A stretch of 64,000 nucleotides of DNA from Bradyrhizobium sp. Ghvi (GCF_900115265.1 NZ_FOVU01000003.1:496001-560000), one strand, 5' to 3'; counted from the stretch's first letter, positions 26,513 through 35,156 are shown. The notes: generated by a model from the letters alone, not told the origin. Numbers and translations are program-made.

Positions 26513-27472
26513 GTGGACTGGTCCGCAGCAGGAGCGCCGCTCATTGCGGCGCGCGCCGTACATTTCGCGGCTACAGCGATGACGGTCGGGAGCATTATTT
26601 TCGGCGTCTTCATCGCCAAGCCTGTCCTGCGCCATCACATCGCGGCGGCTATTTCGTTCCGGCGTCGGACGCGGCCGACTATCTGGGCCTCCCTTGTCTT
26701 GGCGGCAATCTCCGGTGCGTTTTGGCTGTTGCTGGAAGCGGCATCGATGAGCGGAATGCCCCTCGAAAAGGCTGTGACCGCAGACGTGCTATCGACCGTC
26801 GTCGGCGAAACACAGTTCGGTGAGGTGACGACCATTCGCGCAGGTTTTGTAATCTGCCTGGCAGCCTGCCTCGTCTATGACCGCGCGGTAACTACACAAT
26901 GGCTTGGGCTCGCGGCGGCCGTTGGGTTTGCCTGCAGCCTTGCCTGGACAGGCCATGCGGGCTCAACGATTGGTGTAGAAGGGTATCTGCATCTCGCGGC
27001 GGATGCACTGCATGTGGTGGCCGCGGCGGCCTGGATCGGCGGTCTCGCGTCGCTGATCGCTTTCCTGACGACCACGCAGATACATGACGACACATCGCTC
27101 GCCCGCGATGCCGTCGGAGGGTTTTCGACCCTTGGCGTTGTCAGCGTGGGAGTCGTCCTGCTCACCGGCGTGGTAAACGCTGCAATTTTGGTTGGCTCTC
27201 TGCACGCACTCGTCGCGACCGAGTATGGGCGCGTTCTGACACTCAAAATCGGATCGTTCGCGGCAATGCTCGCCTACGCTGCTATCAATCGATTGCGCTT
27301 GACGCCGCAGCTCGCTTTTATCGGACAAGAGCAATCGTCCGTCGCGCTTCGTCGACTGATCCGGAACAGTGCGATTGAGACAGCACTCGGATTGGGCATT
27401 CTTGTGATGGTCGGTGTGCTCGGAACCTTGCATCCGGCTATTCACCTTGTCGAGCCTGAAAGCTCTTGGTGA
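26513..27472 (+). CDS. copD: CopD/YcnJ-type copper membrane protein
   Basis: A 319-residue inner-membrane protein with about eight hydrophobic segments. Conserved CopD features include histidines in membrane segments (RAVHFAATAMTVGS, AWTGHAGS, ADALHVVAAAAWIGGL) and the RVLTLKIGSFAAML stretch. CopC and CopD are thought to carry copper across the inner membrane, in some bacteria for uptake. The start is GTG at 26513. It closes the four-gene cassette; no copper-sensing regulator gene is adjacent. Confidence 0.9.
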   Translation: MDWSAAGAPLIAARAVHFAATAMTVGSIIFGVFIAKPVLRHHIAAAISFRRRTRPTIWASLVLAAISGAFWLLLEAASMSGMPLEKAVTADVLSTVVGETQFGEVTTIRAGFVICLAACLVYDRAVTTQWLGLAAAVGFACSLAWTGHAGSTIGVEGYLHLAADALHVVAAAAWIGGLASLIAFLTTTQIHDDTSLARDAVGGFSTLGVVSVGVVLLTGVVNAAILVGSLHALVATEYGRVLTLKIGSFAAMLAYAAINRLRLTPQLAFIGQEQSSVALRRLIRNSAIETALGLGILVMVGVLGTLHPAIHLVEPESSW

Positions 27473-27544
27473 CCAGCGACTGTTGCGGCCCCATCGGTGG
27501 TGGCGCACCACGTGCGATGATCGCCATTAACGTTCGATTGTGGA

Positions 27545-27629
27545 CCATGTGCGAAGTTGCAGCGCGCCTGACGGAGGTCCCGCTTAGCGGGACACAGCAG
27601 ACCGTGTTTGCTCAACGCGAGTTCTTCGC
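27545..27629. repeat. nested-hairpin repeat, copy 2
   Basis: An 85-bp stretch identical to copy 3 at 29719-29803. The outer inverted ends are TGCGAAG and CTTCGCA; the inner perfect hairpin is GTCCCGC-TTA-GCGGGAC (27577-27593). It lies downstream of copD. The rest of 27473-27657 shows no gene. Confidence 0.88.
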
Positions 27630-27657
27630 ATTTTGACTCGAACCTGACCGTTGGAGG

Positions 27658-27854
27658 TCACCGATCATGATCGCGTTTCTCAACATAACGGTACAGCGTG
27701 ATCACAGCGATGGCCGGTATCCCCGAGAAGGCTGCTACTAGGAGACCAACAAAACCAAGGTGTTCGCATCTTTGCTTCCACCGAGAAGCAGGGTAGCCAC
27801 CGCCATCGATACAGCGACCATTCCAACAAGCTTAGCAAAAGACTTCGCGTTCAC
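27658..27854 (-). pseudogene. frameshifted small two-helix membrane protein
   Basis: From GTG 27854 the frame gives a 38-residue product (VNAKSFAKLVGMVAVSMAVA..., ending LVLLVS-stop at 27738). In another frame the sequence continues with a second membrane helix and a charged tail (LGFVGLLVAAFSGIPAIAV, then ITLYRYVEKRDHDR-stop). Adding one base near 27753 would join them into a protein of about 65 residues with two membrane helices. It could be a decayed gene, a sequencing error or, less likely, programmed frameshifting. The stretch 27855-28007 shows no gene. Confidence 0.45.
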
Positions 27855-28007
27855 GAGCCCGATCCCCGAGATGGATGATCACTCACCCGCATGCCAACCA
27901 CAGAATTGATAATCTCAAATAACTCATGTCTGGTGGGAAAACCGGGCGTTAGACCGGGCTTGCCCGACCGCCGCTTATGACCCGGGGCGGAAGGTATTAG
28001 AACATGC

Positions 28008-29420
28008 TCATTCAGTTTCAAGAGAGCCTTGCAAGAACATCGTATCGTGGTCCCCATACAAACTGATGATGGAGCCGCCTATCGCGACGGGCCAGCAGTC
28101 AAAACGAGGAAGAAACTTATCCCAGCCACGGCAAAGTTTGTTGCCAGCGACCCACCACTTACCAGAGTAGACCTGTTTGCGTGCTTCGCCTTTTTGCAAA
28201 GACGCCGTACCGTCGGTGGCGAAGCGCATGAAGTACGGCCCGTCGAGAGCCGTTTCAGCGTAGCGGAGAGTTTTGCCGGGTAGAGAGCCCTTCAGCAGGT
28301 CAGCCGAGGCCAAGACTGCTGTTGCAACGGACGTATCGGGGCCGATGTCATCGACGCGCGCAGCCGATAGTATCAGCCAAAGCAGCCTGCCAATTTGAAA
28401 GTCGCTCACCCATGGCCAGTGCTCCCGCTCCATATCAACCAGGTGCACGATGACAATGTCTTGGGCCGGAAGCACGAAAAGATATTGCGAGCCGAAGCCC
28501 AAGGCATAGAACGTGCTCTTTGGCAAAGACACCGTGGGTGCCCAGTCGCTGGCAAAGCCCGACCACCACAAGTAGCCATATCCTCGACCCGGAAAAAGCT
28601 CGCTGTGCGGCTTTGCTCGCGGCTTGACGCTATCCTGAACCCAATTGGCGGGAACGATCTGTTGTTCATTCCAACGGCCATCGCGCAGGTAGAGCAGGCC
28701 GAAGCGCGCGAGATCGCGTGCACTGAGGCGAAATCCATAGTGCCTGTGGTTGGAAACCCTTGTCTCGCCGTAGTAGCAAGCTTCTACACTGAAATCTTGC
28801 ATTCCGATGGGGTCGGCGATGCGTTGTTTAAACGAGTTGAAGATGCCCGCCCCGGCCACTTTTTCGTAAATTGACCCAGCGGCGTTGAAGTCCCAATTGT
28901 TGTAATACCAGAACTCACCCGGGGCATGACTGCCGCGAGGTGGCCGCTCTGCCCCCACAGCCGGAGGCTCCAGATCGATCGCGTGATAGACTCCCGAGCG
29001 AGACGTCAGAAGGTCGGCAAGCGTGGCTTGCATTTCGGTGGGCGTTAGGCCGGGTGCCTTATCGTCGATCCCGAGCTGACCAAGCGTATCCGAAAGCTTG
29101 ACCTGTCCTTCTTCAATAGCGATCCCTAGCAGCGCACTTAGCAAGCTCTTGCGTACCGACGCGACATCCAGCCTACGGTGCGTGTCGCCCCACTCGGCGA
29201 CCACGCGTCCATGATCAACTACCATAACGGCGCTTGAGCCGCTCGCCGCCGAATAGATGCGGGCTTTCTCAAGCAAATCCTCCGACCAACCTGCTACCTT
29301 AGGCTCTACGGCTTCCCATTGAGGTATGGGGTACGCCACGTTTGAAGACCTCGACTCTTGAGCTTCAGTGATACCGACGCAAGCGAGGCCCAACGCAATG
29401 AGGCAAATGGACCTGGTCAT
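28008..29420 (-). CDS. exported serine hydrolase (beta-lactamase/class C fold) with extra C-terminal domain
   Basis: A 470-residue protein with a signal peptide (ICLIALGLACVGITEAQ). The beta-lactamase-like domain has the S-x-x-K motif at Ser88-Lys91 (ASVRKSLLS) and the Tyr motif WYYNNWDF. Relatives are D-aminopeptidases, esterases and 6-aminohexanoate-dimer hydrolases. The last 95 or so residues form a separate small domain with YSGKWWVAGNKLCRGW and FDCWPV, resembling small periplasmic DUF995-like proteins. The start at 29420 fits the signal peptide. Base composition is less GC-rich than in the flanking core genes. Confidence 0.8.
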   Translation of the reverse strand: MTRSICLIALGLACVGITEAQESRSSNVAYPIPQWEAVEPKVAGWSEDLLEKARIYSAASGSSAVMVVDHGRVVAEWGDTHRRLDVASVRKSLLSALLGIAIEEGQVKLSDTLGQLGIDDKAPGLTPTEMQATLADLLTSRSGVYHAIDLEPPAVGAERPPRGSHAPGEFWYYNNWDFNAAGSIYEKVAGAGIFNSFKQRIADPIGMQDFSVEACYYGETRVSNHRHYGFRLSARDLARFGLLYLRDGRWNEQQIVPANWVQDSVKPRAKPHSELFPGRGYGYLWWSGFASDWAPTVSLPKSTFYALGFGSQYLFVLPAQDIVIVHLVDMEREHWPWVSDFQIGRLLWLILSAARVDDIGPDTSVATAVLASADLLKGSLPGKTLRYAETALDGPYFMRFATDGTASLQKGEARKQVYSGKWWVAGNKLCRGWDKFLPRFDCWPVAIGGSIISLYGDHDTMFLQGSLETE

Positions 29421-29718
29421 GCGCTGTAGTTTAGTCAGGCCGTCGATCTCAATCTTTACAGCAAGCGCTGCCCCGTTGTGAGATGACTGTTTCACGCGCG
29501 GCTCCATTTTGGAGCGACCGCAACGCACATCCGATGCATTGTCAGAACAGATCGACTTGCCCGTGGTCGCACGCGCAGGGTCATTCAGGCGACGTCCATC
29601 GTCAAGCGAGAGGCAAGTATAAGAGCTAAGCTGTGGGCCGTCTTTACACCTGCGGGAGTTGCAACTACACTAACTGAAATTGAATTTTTGCGATGCTCTC
29701 CGAGTAGTCATCTTATGG
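29421..29718. other. intergenic stretch without recognised gene
   Basis: This is the region upstream of the exported serine hydrolase and should hold its promoter. It is AT-richer near 29610-29710. No gene or known site is recognised. Confidence 0.5.
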
Positions 29719-29803
29719 CCATGTGCGAAGTTGCAGCGCGCCTGACGGAGGTCCCGCTTAGCGGGACACAGCAGACCGTGTTTGCTCAACGCGAGTTCTT
29801 CGC
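29719..29803. repeat. nested-hairpin repeat, copy 3
   Basis: Identical over 85 bp to copy 2, and in the same orientation as the other two copies. The sequences diverge right after the outer arm, which defines the element end. The element reaches within 50 bases of the 3' end of the AraC gene. Confidence 0.88.
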
Positions 29804-29853
29804 CTTTTGCCCCAATGCGGACCTTCACTAGCAGGATCTCGCGCACGCGCCGA

Positions 29854-30846
29854 TCAGGGGCAGGTGGCTCGGCCGGGATCCCTGCCGGCATAACGAACCC
29901 CACGCGGCGAATCGCCGAAGCGAGCTCGGAACAAGCGATTGAAATGCGAAACATCCGAGAAGCCTACCTCCAGCGCGATATCGGAAATTAGCTGCGCGCC
30001 GACGCGCGCCTCGGTCAACAGTTTGAACGCAAGTTGGAGACGTAGCTCATTCACGTGCCCGGTGAATGATGATCCTGATGAGGCCATCAGGCGCTGCAGA
30101 TAGCGAGGTGAAATGCCTTGGCGATGGGCGACCTCCTCGACACTGAGCCCAGGCTTCTGAAAGTGTGCCGCGATGTAGTCGAGTACGGCGCTGTGGCGCG
30201 CGGTCACGACCGCACTCGCATCGCTCTCGCCCAAGGGCGCGCACTCGCTGACCGCGAGCGCAACAAGATCACAGGTGTGAGCTGCGACCGCATCACGCAG
30301 CTTGGGGGCGGCCAGAGCCCCCTCCTTGAATGCTGACTTCAGATAGGCCATGAGGAGGCGGAGTGGTTCATTTCGCTGAGGAAGCGGCCGCATGGCGAGG
30401 CTCTCGATGTCCGTCACGCGCTGCGCAAGCGCCTCGCGCGGTACCGCCAGGCCAAATAGCATTCCGTCGATATAGGTGACGGTAGCGGGCTCCGAATGCA
30501 GAATCGAGGTTGCGTCGCCAGCGCAAAGCTCGACGTCCCGGCCGCGCTGCGACAAACGACTTTTGCCGCGTAAGCAAACGATGAGGCCGATCGAGTCGTC
30601 GCCGTCTGCAAGGCTCGCCCGCAAGCGCTTGAAGCGCATGGGAGAGCCTTTCAATGCGAGCGTGCGTAGACCCGGGAGCGCTTGCAATGTTGCGTCAGCT
30701 TGAAACGGAACGTTCGTTAGAGGTTCGATGTCGACGTGAACTATCCCCCGCACAAACCTCTCGCGCCATAGTGGAAGTCGCATCCGCTCCGGATACTCGC
30801 GCGTCGAGAATCGATGCGATACGAAACTGGCTGCGTCCGTAGACAT
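29854..30846 (-). CDS. AraC family transcriptional regulator
   Basis: A 330-residue regulator with an N-terminal cupin-like sensing domain (about residues 15-200, with LRGKSRLSQRGRDVEL) and a C-terminal double helix-turn-helix (about 215-320; SVEEVAHRQGISPRYLQRL and ISDIALEVGFSDVSHFNRLFRARFGDSPRGVR). The layout is of the AraC_binding_2 type, often regulating catabolic or ester-degrading genes. A likely target is one of the nearby serine hydrolases or the OpgC-type gene, but that rests on position only. Confidence 0.9.
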   Translation of the reverse strand: MSTDAASFVSHRFSTREYPERMRLPLWRERFVRGIVHVDIEPLTNVPFQADATLQALPGLRTLALKGSPMRFKRLRASLADGDDSIGLIVCLRGKSRLSQRGRDVELCAGDATSILHSEPATVTYIDGMLFGLAVPREALAQRVTDIESLAMRPLPQRNEPLRLLMAYLKSAFKEGALAAPKLRDAVAAHTCDLVALAVSECAPLGESDASAVVTARHSAVLDYIAAHFQKPGLSVEEVAHRQGISPRYLQRLMASSGSSFTGHVNELRLQLAFKLLTEARVGAQLISDIALEVGFSDVSHFNRLFRARFGDSPRGVRYAGRDPGRATCP

Positions 30847-31404
30847 GGGGACCTCCAGCCTTGATGAGCCACTGGGTCAAATGCTGCGGCAGACCAGCTG
30901 CCGGTATCCGCATTTTGCAATTCGCGCACCGACAGTCTCGTCAGGTACGCAGGATTCCAAGAAGCTACTTCATTTGTCTGCTAGTCTCATTCACCTGTGA
31001 CTGATGCTGATGTGAACTGGCTCACGTGGCGACCAGAAAATTACGGCAATTTTTGATTGCAAACGCCGCGAGCAAAATATCTCCTTGAAGAGGAGATGAT
31101 TGTGAGAGCTCTATTTCAAATTGCTGCCATCGAATCCAGTTTGAACATTCCTGGCAGGCTGCAAGACCAGATCGCACTTTCTAACATTGCTCGCGATGAT
31201 CGGGTCATCGGTCCGCGAGCAGAAGTTCCGCGGAACAACACTGTCCTCTGATCCGGCTTCCTATCGTGACCTAATCGCCGCATCACCTTTAAGGTTCGTC
31301 GGACCCAGAACACTTCCCGGCACTCTTCCTTTTTAGCTGCCGGATGAAATGCTCGAAATCTGTCGCATGGGACGTCGACCGTGGTGATCAGGAGAGGTTC
31401 GATC
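30847..31404. other. AT-richer intergenic region, weak coding signals only
   Basis: No family is recognised in these 558 bases. A GAGGAG site (31090-31095) precedes a GTG at 31102 that opens a 49-codon frame (VRALFQIAAIESSLNIPG...), but there is no further support and it is not called as a gene. The region between 30940 and 31080 is AT-rich and is the probable promoter zone for genes on both sides. Confidence 0.45.
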
Positions 31405-31590
31405 ATGTCCACCATACTCGACATGCTTTATCGCGAGTACTGCCGGGCCCGCCTCACCGAAATGCGAAAACAACTTTTGATACGGGGCGTTGGCGACAAA
31501 ATCCTTGAAGCGCCTTGCGAGGACGATGATCCTCCCGACTCTGGCGCTCGGAGGAGTAGCTGGGCGACGAAGGACCTCCATCATCCATAG
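31405..31590 (+). CDS. small hypothetical protein
   Basis: A 61-residue protein with an amphipathic basic N-terminal helix (STILDMLYREYCRARLTEMR) and an acidic, Pro/Ser-rich tail. An AGGAGAGG ribosome-binding site seven bases before 31405 strongly supports this start. I do not recognise a domain. Tiny proteins with a YCRARL-type helix are something I associate with Bradyrhizobium genomes, but I cannot confirm that here. Confidence 0.5.
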   Translation: MSTILDMLYREYCRARLTEMRKQLLIRGVGDKILEAPCEDDDPPDSGARRSSWATKDLHHP

Positions 31591-31623
31591 GCTAGCCGGA
31601 GCGCGTCGTCGACGCCATGAGGC

Positions 31624-32817
31624 ATGAGCGCGGGCCAACCGATGGACGATCGAACTCAAACCTCGACGCGATTGTTCGGCGAAACTCCGCCGGAGTTCAG
31701 GGCGGACGGCCGCGATCTGCGTATCGATGTCTGTCGCGGGATCGCGTTATGGTGGATCTTTCTCGATCATGTTCCCAACAACATCGGGGCCTGGCTGACA
31801 CCCCGCAACTACGGTTTCTGCGATGCCGCCGAGATCTTCATGTTCCTCTCGGGCGTGACCTGTGCGCTGGCCTACGGCAGGACGCGTGAGCGCAAGGGCT
31901 GGAGCGGTATGATCGGCCGTTCGCTGCGCCGGGGATGGGACATCTACTCGGCGCTTCTACTGCTCACACTCGCTTGCGCTATTCTGGTCTACCTTGCGGG
32001 CAGCGATGATCTCGCCGACGTGAGCAATACGCGAATTCTGCTCGAACGTCCGGGCGCGACGCTTGCGCACGCCGCAATACTGCAATACCGGCCTGTCAAC
32101 ACTGACGTCCTGCCGGTTTTTGTGATTTTTCACGTGCTGTTCGCGCCGCTGCTGTGGCTGCTGCTGCGAGCGCCGAACGTCACGCTTGGGGTGTCCTTGT
32201 TGCTCTACGCGCTCGTCCACGTTTTTGGTTGGAGAGTTCCCGCCTGGCCCAACGGCTTCTGGTTCTTCAATCCGCTGGCCTGGCAGTTTCTGATCGTGCT
32301 GGGCGCATGGTGCGTCATTGAGGGAACGAAATTCCGGCCGTGGCTGATGTCCCCCTTGACGCTTGTTCTGGCCGTTCTCTATCTGGTTTTGGGCTTGGTC
32401 CTTGCGCAGAGTTGGAGCATCACGCCGCTGGTCTCGCAAAGTTTGAGGGACCTGCTATTTCCCCTGGATAAATCGAATCTCAGTCCGATACGGCTGCTGC
32501 ATTTTGTGGCTCTTGCAATTGTGGCGCTACGATTCATTCCTCGGAATTGGGAAGGGCTATCGACGCGGGTGCTGAGCTGCGCGAAGTGCTGTGGCGAGAA
32601 TTCGCTGCCGATCTATTGTTTCGGCGTCCTTATGGCGCTCGCCAGCCAACTTACGATGCTCGACCTCTCGGAGGGGGTTGCGATGCAGATCGTGGTTAGT
32701 GTTGCCGGAGTGCTGATGATGATCGTCGTCGCGCGGTTACTGAACGCGATCAACATCCCGCGCGAGCGGAAGTCAGCGGGGACGCAGTCGATCGGGATAG
32801 TTCCGCCGGTTCGCTAG
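31624..32817 (+). CDS. opgC: OpgC-domain membrane acyltransferase
   Basis: A 397-residue inner-membrane protein with about ten hydrophobic segments. The N-terminal block (RDLRIDVCRGIALWWIFLDHVPNN, then FCDAAEIFMFLSGVTCALAYG) is the OpgC signature. OpgC adds succinyl groups to osmoregulated periplasmic glucans in Rhodobacter, so modification of a periplasmic glucan is the likely role. Members are numerous in Bradyrhizobium, so the exact substrate is open. An in-frame ATG at 31642 is an alternative start. It sits between two exported serine-hydrolase genes. Confidence 0.87.
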   Translation: MSAGQPMDDRTQTSTRLFGETPPEFRADGRDLRIDVCRGIALWWIFLDHVPNNIGAWLTPRNYGFCDAAEIFMFLSGVTCALAYGRTRERKGWSGMIGRSLRRGWDIYSALLLLTLACAILVYLAGSDDLADVSNTRILLERPGATLAHAAILQYRPVNTDVLPVFVIFHVLFAPLLWLLLRAPNVTLGVSLLLYALVHVFGWRVPAWPNGFWFFNPLAWQFLIVLGAWCVIEGTKFRPWLMSPLTLVLAVLYLVLGLVLAQSWSITPLVSQSLRDLLFPLDKSNLSPIRLLHFVALAIVALRFIPRNWEGLSTRVLSCAKCCGENSLPIYCFGVLMALASQLTMLDLSEGVAMQIVVSVAGVLMMIVVARLLNAINIPRERKSAGTQSIGIVPPVR

Positions 32818-33029
32818 ACTGGTCACAATCACAGCTTTCGAGCAATGATCTCCACGGGGGCGATCCGGCCATTAGAAATGCCTTCGCTCGTATTGCGGAC
32901 CATTTCAGGCATCGCTCAGAGCGTTTTGGCTGATCGGGTCGCGGGAGTGAACGCCGTCGAAAGCTGAATAGCCGCTGTTGGCGCATCAGCGAAGTGCCGC
33001 CCTCGCCATGCAACGCGCCGTCAAAATCA

Positions 33030-34331
33030 TCATTGCCCGAGTTGTTGAAGCACTGCGAACCACAACGCCAGCGGTTCTCTGAGTGCCCCCGGCTCGGACG
33101 GCTTCTGGCGAACGGCCGTGTGCACCATGACGAGCTTTGAGGCTGGATCGACCAGGATGACCTGACCGCGGATGCCGAGCAGCGCAAATCTGCGCTGCTC
33201 GCCGGGGAGGATCCACACCTGGTAGCCGTAGCCGAAATAGGGAGTGGCCACGCGCGGAGCGAGATGGCCATCGCTCGGCCTGACGGTCGTGGCATCCAAC
33301 AGCCATTGCCGCGGAATCAGCTGACGACCTTCCCATGCGCCGTCGTGCGCGAGCAACCGGGCGAAGCGCGCATAGTCGCGCAAGGTTGCGTTGAAGCAGC
33401 AGAAAGCGATTTCCTGCCCGCTGCCGTCGATCGCCCATGAGGCATCCGCTTCCGTGCCGATGGAGTCCCAGATCCGATCGTGGAGATAGTCGGCCACCGG
33501 CGAGCCCGTGGCCGACCGCAGGACCAGACCGAGGATTTCGGTTTCCACGCTTGCATAGTGCCATCTGGTCCCCGGCGCCGCCGCTCGGGTGTTGAATTGC
33601 GCGACGATGGCGGCAGGATCTTTTGTTTGTTCGACGAACAGGGCTCGCCCAAGCCGGGCAATATCGTCGTGCCCATCATAGACCTCCGAGAACTCGACGC
33701 CCGAAGACATGTTCAACAAGGCCCGGATGGATGTGTTTCCGTATTCCGTTCCTGCCAGGCCAGGGACGTAAGTTGAGACGAGGTCGTCGATCGACTTGAT
33801 CCGTCCCTCCGACACCGCAATGCCGACCAGCATGGAGACCAGCGTCTTGGCCATCGATTGCGAAAGGAACCGGTCGTGGTCGGTCCGCGAATATTGATAG
33901 TGCTCGTACAGGATGGTGTCGTCCCTGGCGATCAGGAGTCCCGTCACCGGGTTGCGGTTGAGGTAATCGGCGATGGTCAACCGCTCCGTGCCGAAACTGT
34001 AAGTGATCGAAGGCTCCGGCGCGCGTTTGAATTGCCAAGGCGTCGATGCGCGGCCGACCGGGCGCGAGGGAAAAAGCTCGCCGAAATGGCTGTAGACCCC
34101 GACGAGCTTGTCGAGCTGTGTGGTGGTCGCCCGCGTGCCAATCGGATAGCCGGAAGCCGCGCCGTAGAGATCGGCCTCGGGGCCGCTATCCGAAAAAACA
34201 GGTCCCGCTTCACCGGGAGAGCTTCGGATGTCCTGCGCACAGGCCAACGGCGTCCAGATCGTGGAGATCAGAACGACGGGCAACGAAAGCCTGCGGCGAC
34301 CGCGCGGGCTGCAGAGCGCTTCCCGGCCCAT
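33030..34331 (-). CDS. exported serine hydrolase (beta-lactamase family)
   Basis: A 433-residue protein with an N-terminal signal sequence (LSLPVVLISTIWTPLACAQD). The S-x-x-K motif is Ser159-Lys162 (LSQSMAKTLVSM) and the second motif is WHYASVETEIL (Tyr). The pattern resembles EstB and 6-aminohexanoate-dimer hydrolase relatives more than true beta-lactamases. The start at 34331 is chosen to put the signal peptide close to the N-terminus. It faces the OpgC-type gene convergently with 212 bases between. Confidence 0.85.
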   Translation of the reverse strand: MGREALCSPRGRRRLSLPVVLISTIWTPLACAQDIRSSPGEAGPVFSDSGPEADLYGAASGYPIGTRATTTQLDKLVGVYSHFGELFPSRPVGRASTPWQFKRAPEPSITYSFGTERLTIADYLNRNPVTGLLIARDDTILYEHYQYSRTDHDRFLSQSMAKTLVSMLVGIAVSEGRIKSIDDLVSTYVPGLAGTEYGNTSIRALLNMSSGVEFSEVYDGHDDIARLGRALFVEQTKDPAAIVAQFNTRAAAPGTRWHYASVETEILGLVLRSATGSPVADYLHDRIWDSIGTEADASWAIDGSGQEIAFCCFNATLRDYARFARLLAHDGAWEGRQLIPRQWLLDATTVRPSDGHLAPRVATPYFGYGYQVWILPGEQRRFALLGIRGQVILVDPASKLVMVHTAVRQKPSEPGALREPLALWFAVLQQLGQ

Positions 34332-34772
34332 TGGCTTCTCCCACGTTCTTGCGTGTGCCCTTATGAGAACGATTTCGCAGGCTCGAGACGAGAGGCAGGC
34401 TATCACCAGAGGTCTACGGTGTCAGCATGGAGGCTGAGAGCGAATGCGCGCCGCGCGATTGCAGTTGGCTCTGCTGGCATCGTCGTCATCATGGCTTGAA
34501 TGCTCATGAAGCCGCATCGGAAGACTTATGCATCAAGAGATCCGAAGCAGCTGCGAGACGATGATGATGCGCAACGCCCGTAGATATACGGGAAGTGCAT
34601 CGGCATAGGGCTTTACGGTTGCACCACTTCGCGCGAAGCGCGATTTGAGCGTGTAACGAAATCCAATCGCTCTTCGGGGCTGAAAATTCGTTCTGATTCA
34701 TAATCGTGATGACTCCGACGCAAAAAAAGAAAATAGGCTGCCATCAACAAGAATAAATAATGGGAGGAGTAC
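34332..34772. other. low-GC intergenic stretch
   Basis: No gene recognised in these 441 bases. The last 60 bases are distinctly AT-rich (AAAAAAAGAAAATAGG, GAATAAATAATGG) and lead into the ribosome site of the next small gene, so a promoter is likely there. Confidence 0.5.
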
Positions 34773-34988
34773 ATGGATACAGCGGGTCGCCTGCGCGCGA
34801 TGGCTGTGCTGTGCCGTCAGACGGCCGCGCGTCATCCTGATCGCAGTTGGAAATTGCTCGCCGAAGCTGAGTTTTGGGAGCATATGGCTAATGATGCGGA
34901 GCCCGATCATTTCGACCAATGCTCGACTTGCTCGCCGCTTCCTGGAGAGCGCCGTATCACACAACCCGCGCCGGCACCTGCCGAGTGA
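34773..34988 (+). CDS. small hypothetical protein
   Basis: A 71-residue protein with a strong ribosome site (GGGAGGAG just before TAC-ATG). The N-terminal 45 residues form likely helices (LRAMAVLCRQTAARHPDRSW, LLAEAEFWEHMANDAE); the tail is Cys/Pro-rich. I recognise the LRAMA-LCRQ-AA pattern as one seen in small rhizobial hypotheticals, without known function. Cytoplasmic. Confidence 0.6.
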   Translation: MDTAGRLRAMAVLCRQTAARHPDRSWKLLAEAEFWEHMANDAEPDHFDQCSTCSPLPGERRITQPAPAPAE

Positions 34989-35077
34989 CTGCGGAACAAA
35001 ACAATTCGTTAGCTTCTGTGTGCCTAACATGAAGAGTGCCGTTCACCGCCGATTGCGGCACATTGGAATGGGAATGC

Positions 35078-35119
35078 CGGCCCCGGCTGTTTACCCCATC
35101 CTGCGGCTGGGGCCGTTTT
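35078..35119 (+). terminator. probable rho-independent terminator
   Basis: CGGCCCC and GGGGCCG form a 7-bp GC stem around a 24-base loop that contains a smaller hairpin, followed by TTTT. It lies about 90 bases after the small gene at 34773-34988. Confidence 0.5.
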
Positions 35120-35156
35120 GAACTTTCACAGCATCGTTCAAACCCGGTCCACAACC

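Noticed and set aside
29670..29853. Minus-strand frame over repeat copy 3 that starts inside the AraC gene (29954)
   Set aside because: Explained by the repeat element; no start signal of its own.
30712..30726. A second GTTC-N7-GTTC match (LexA-box pattern)
   Set aside because: It lies inside the AraC coding sequence, far from any promoter, and about two chance matches are expected in this window.
31102..31251. 49-codon frame with a GAGGAG site six bases before its GTG start
   Set aside because: The ribosome site is good but the protein has no recognisable features; kept only as a note in the region entry.
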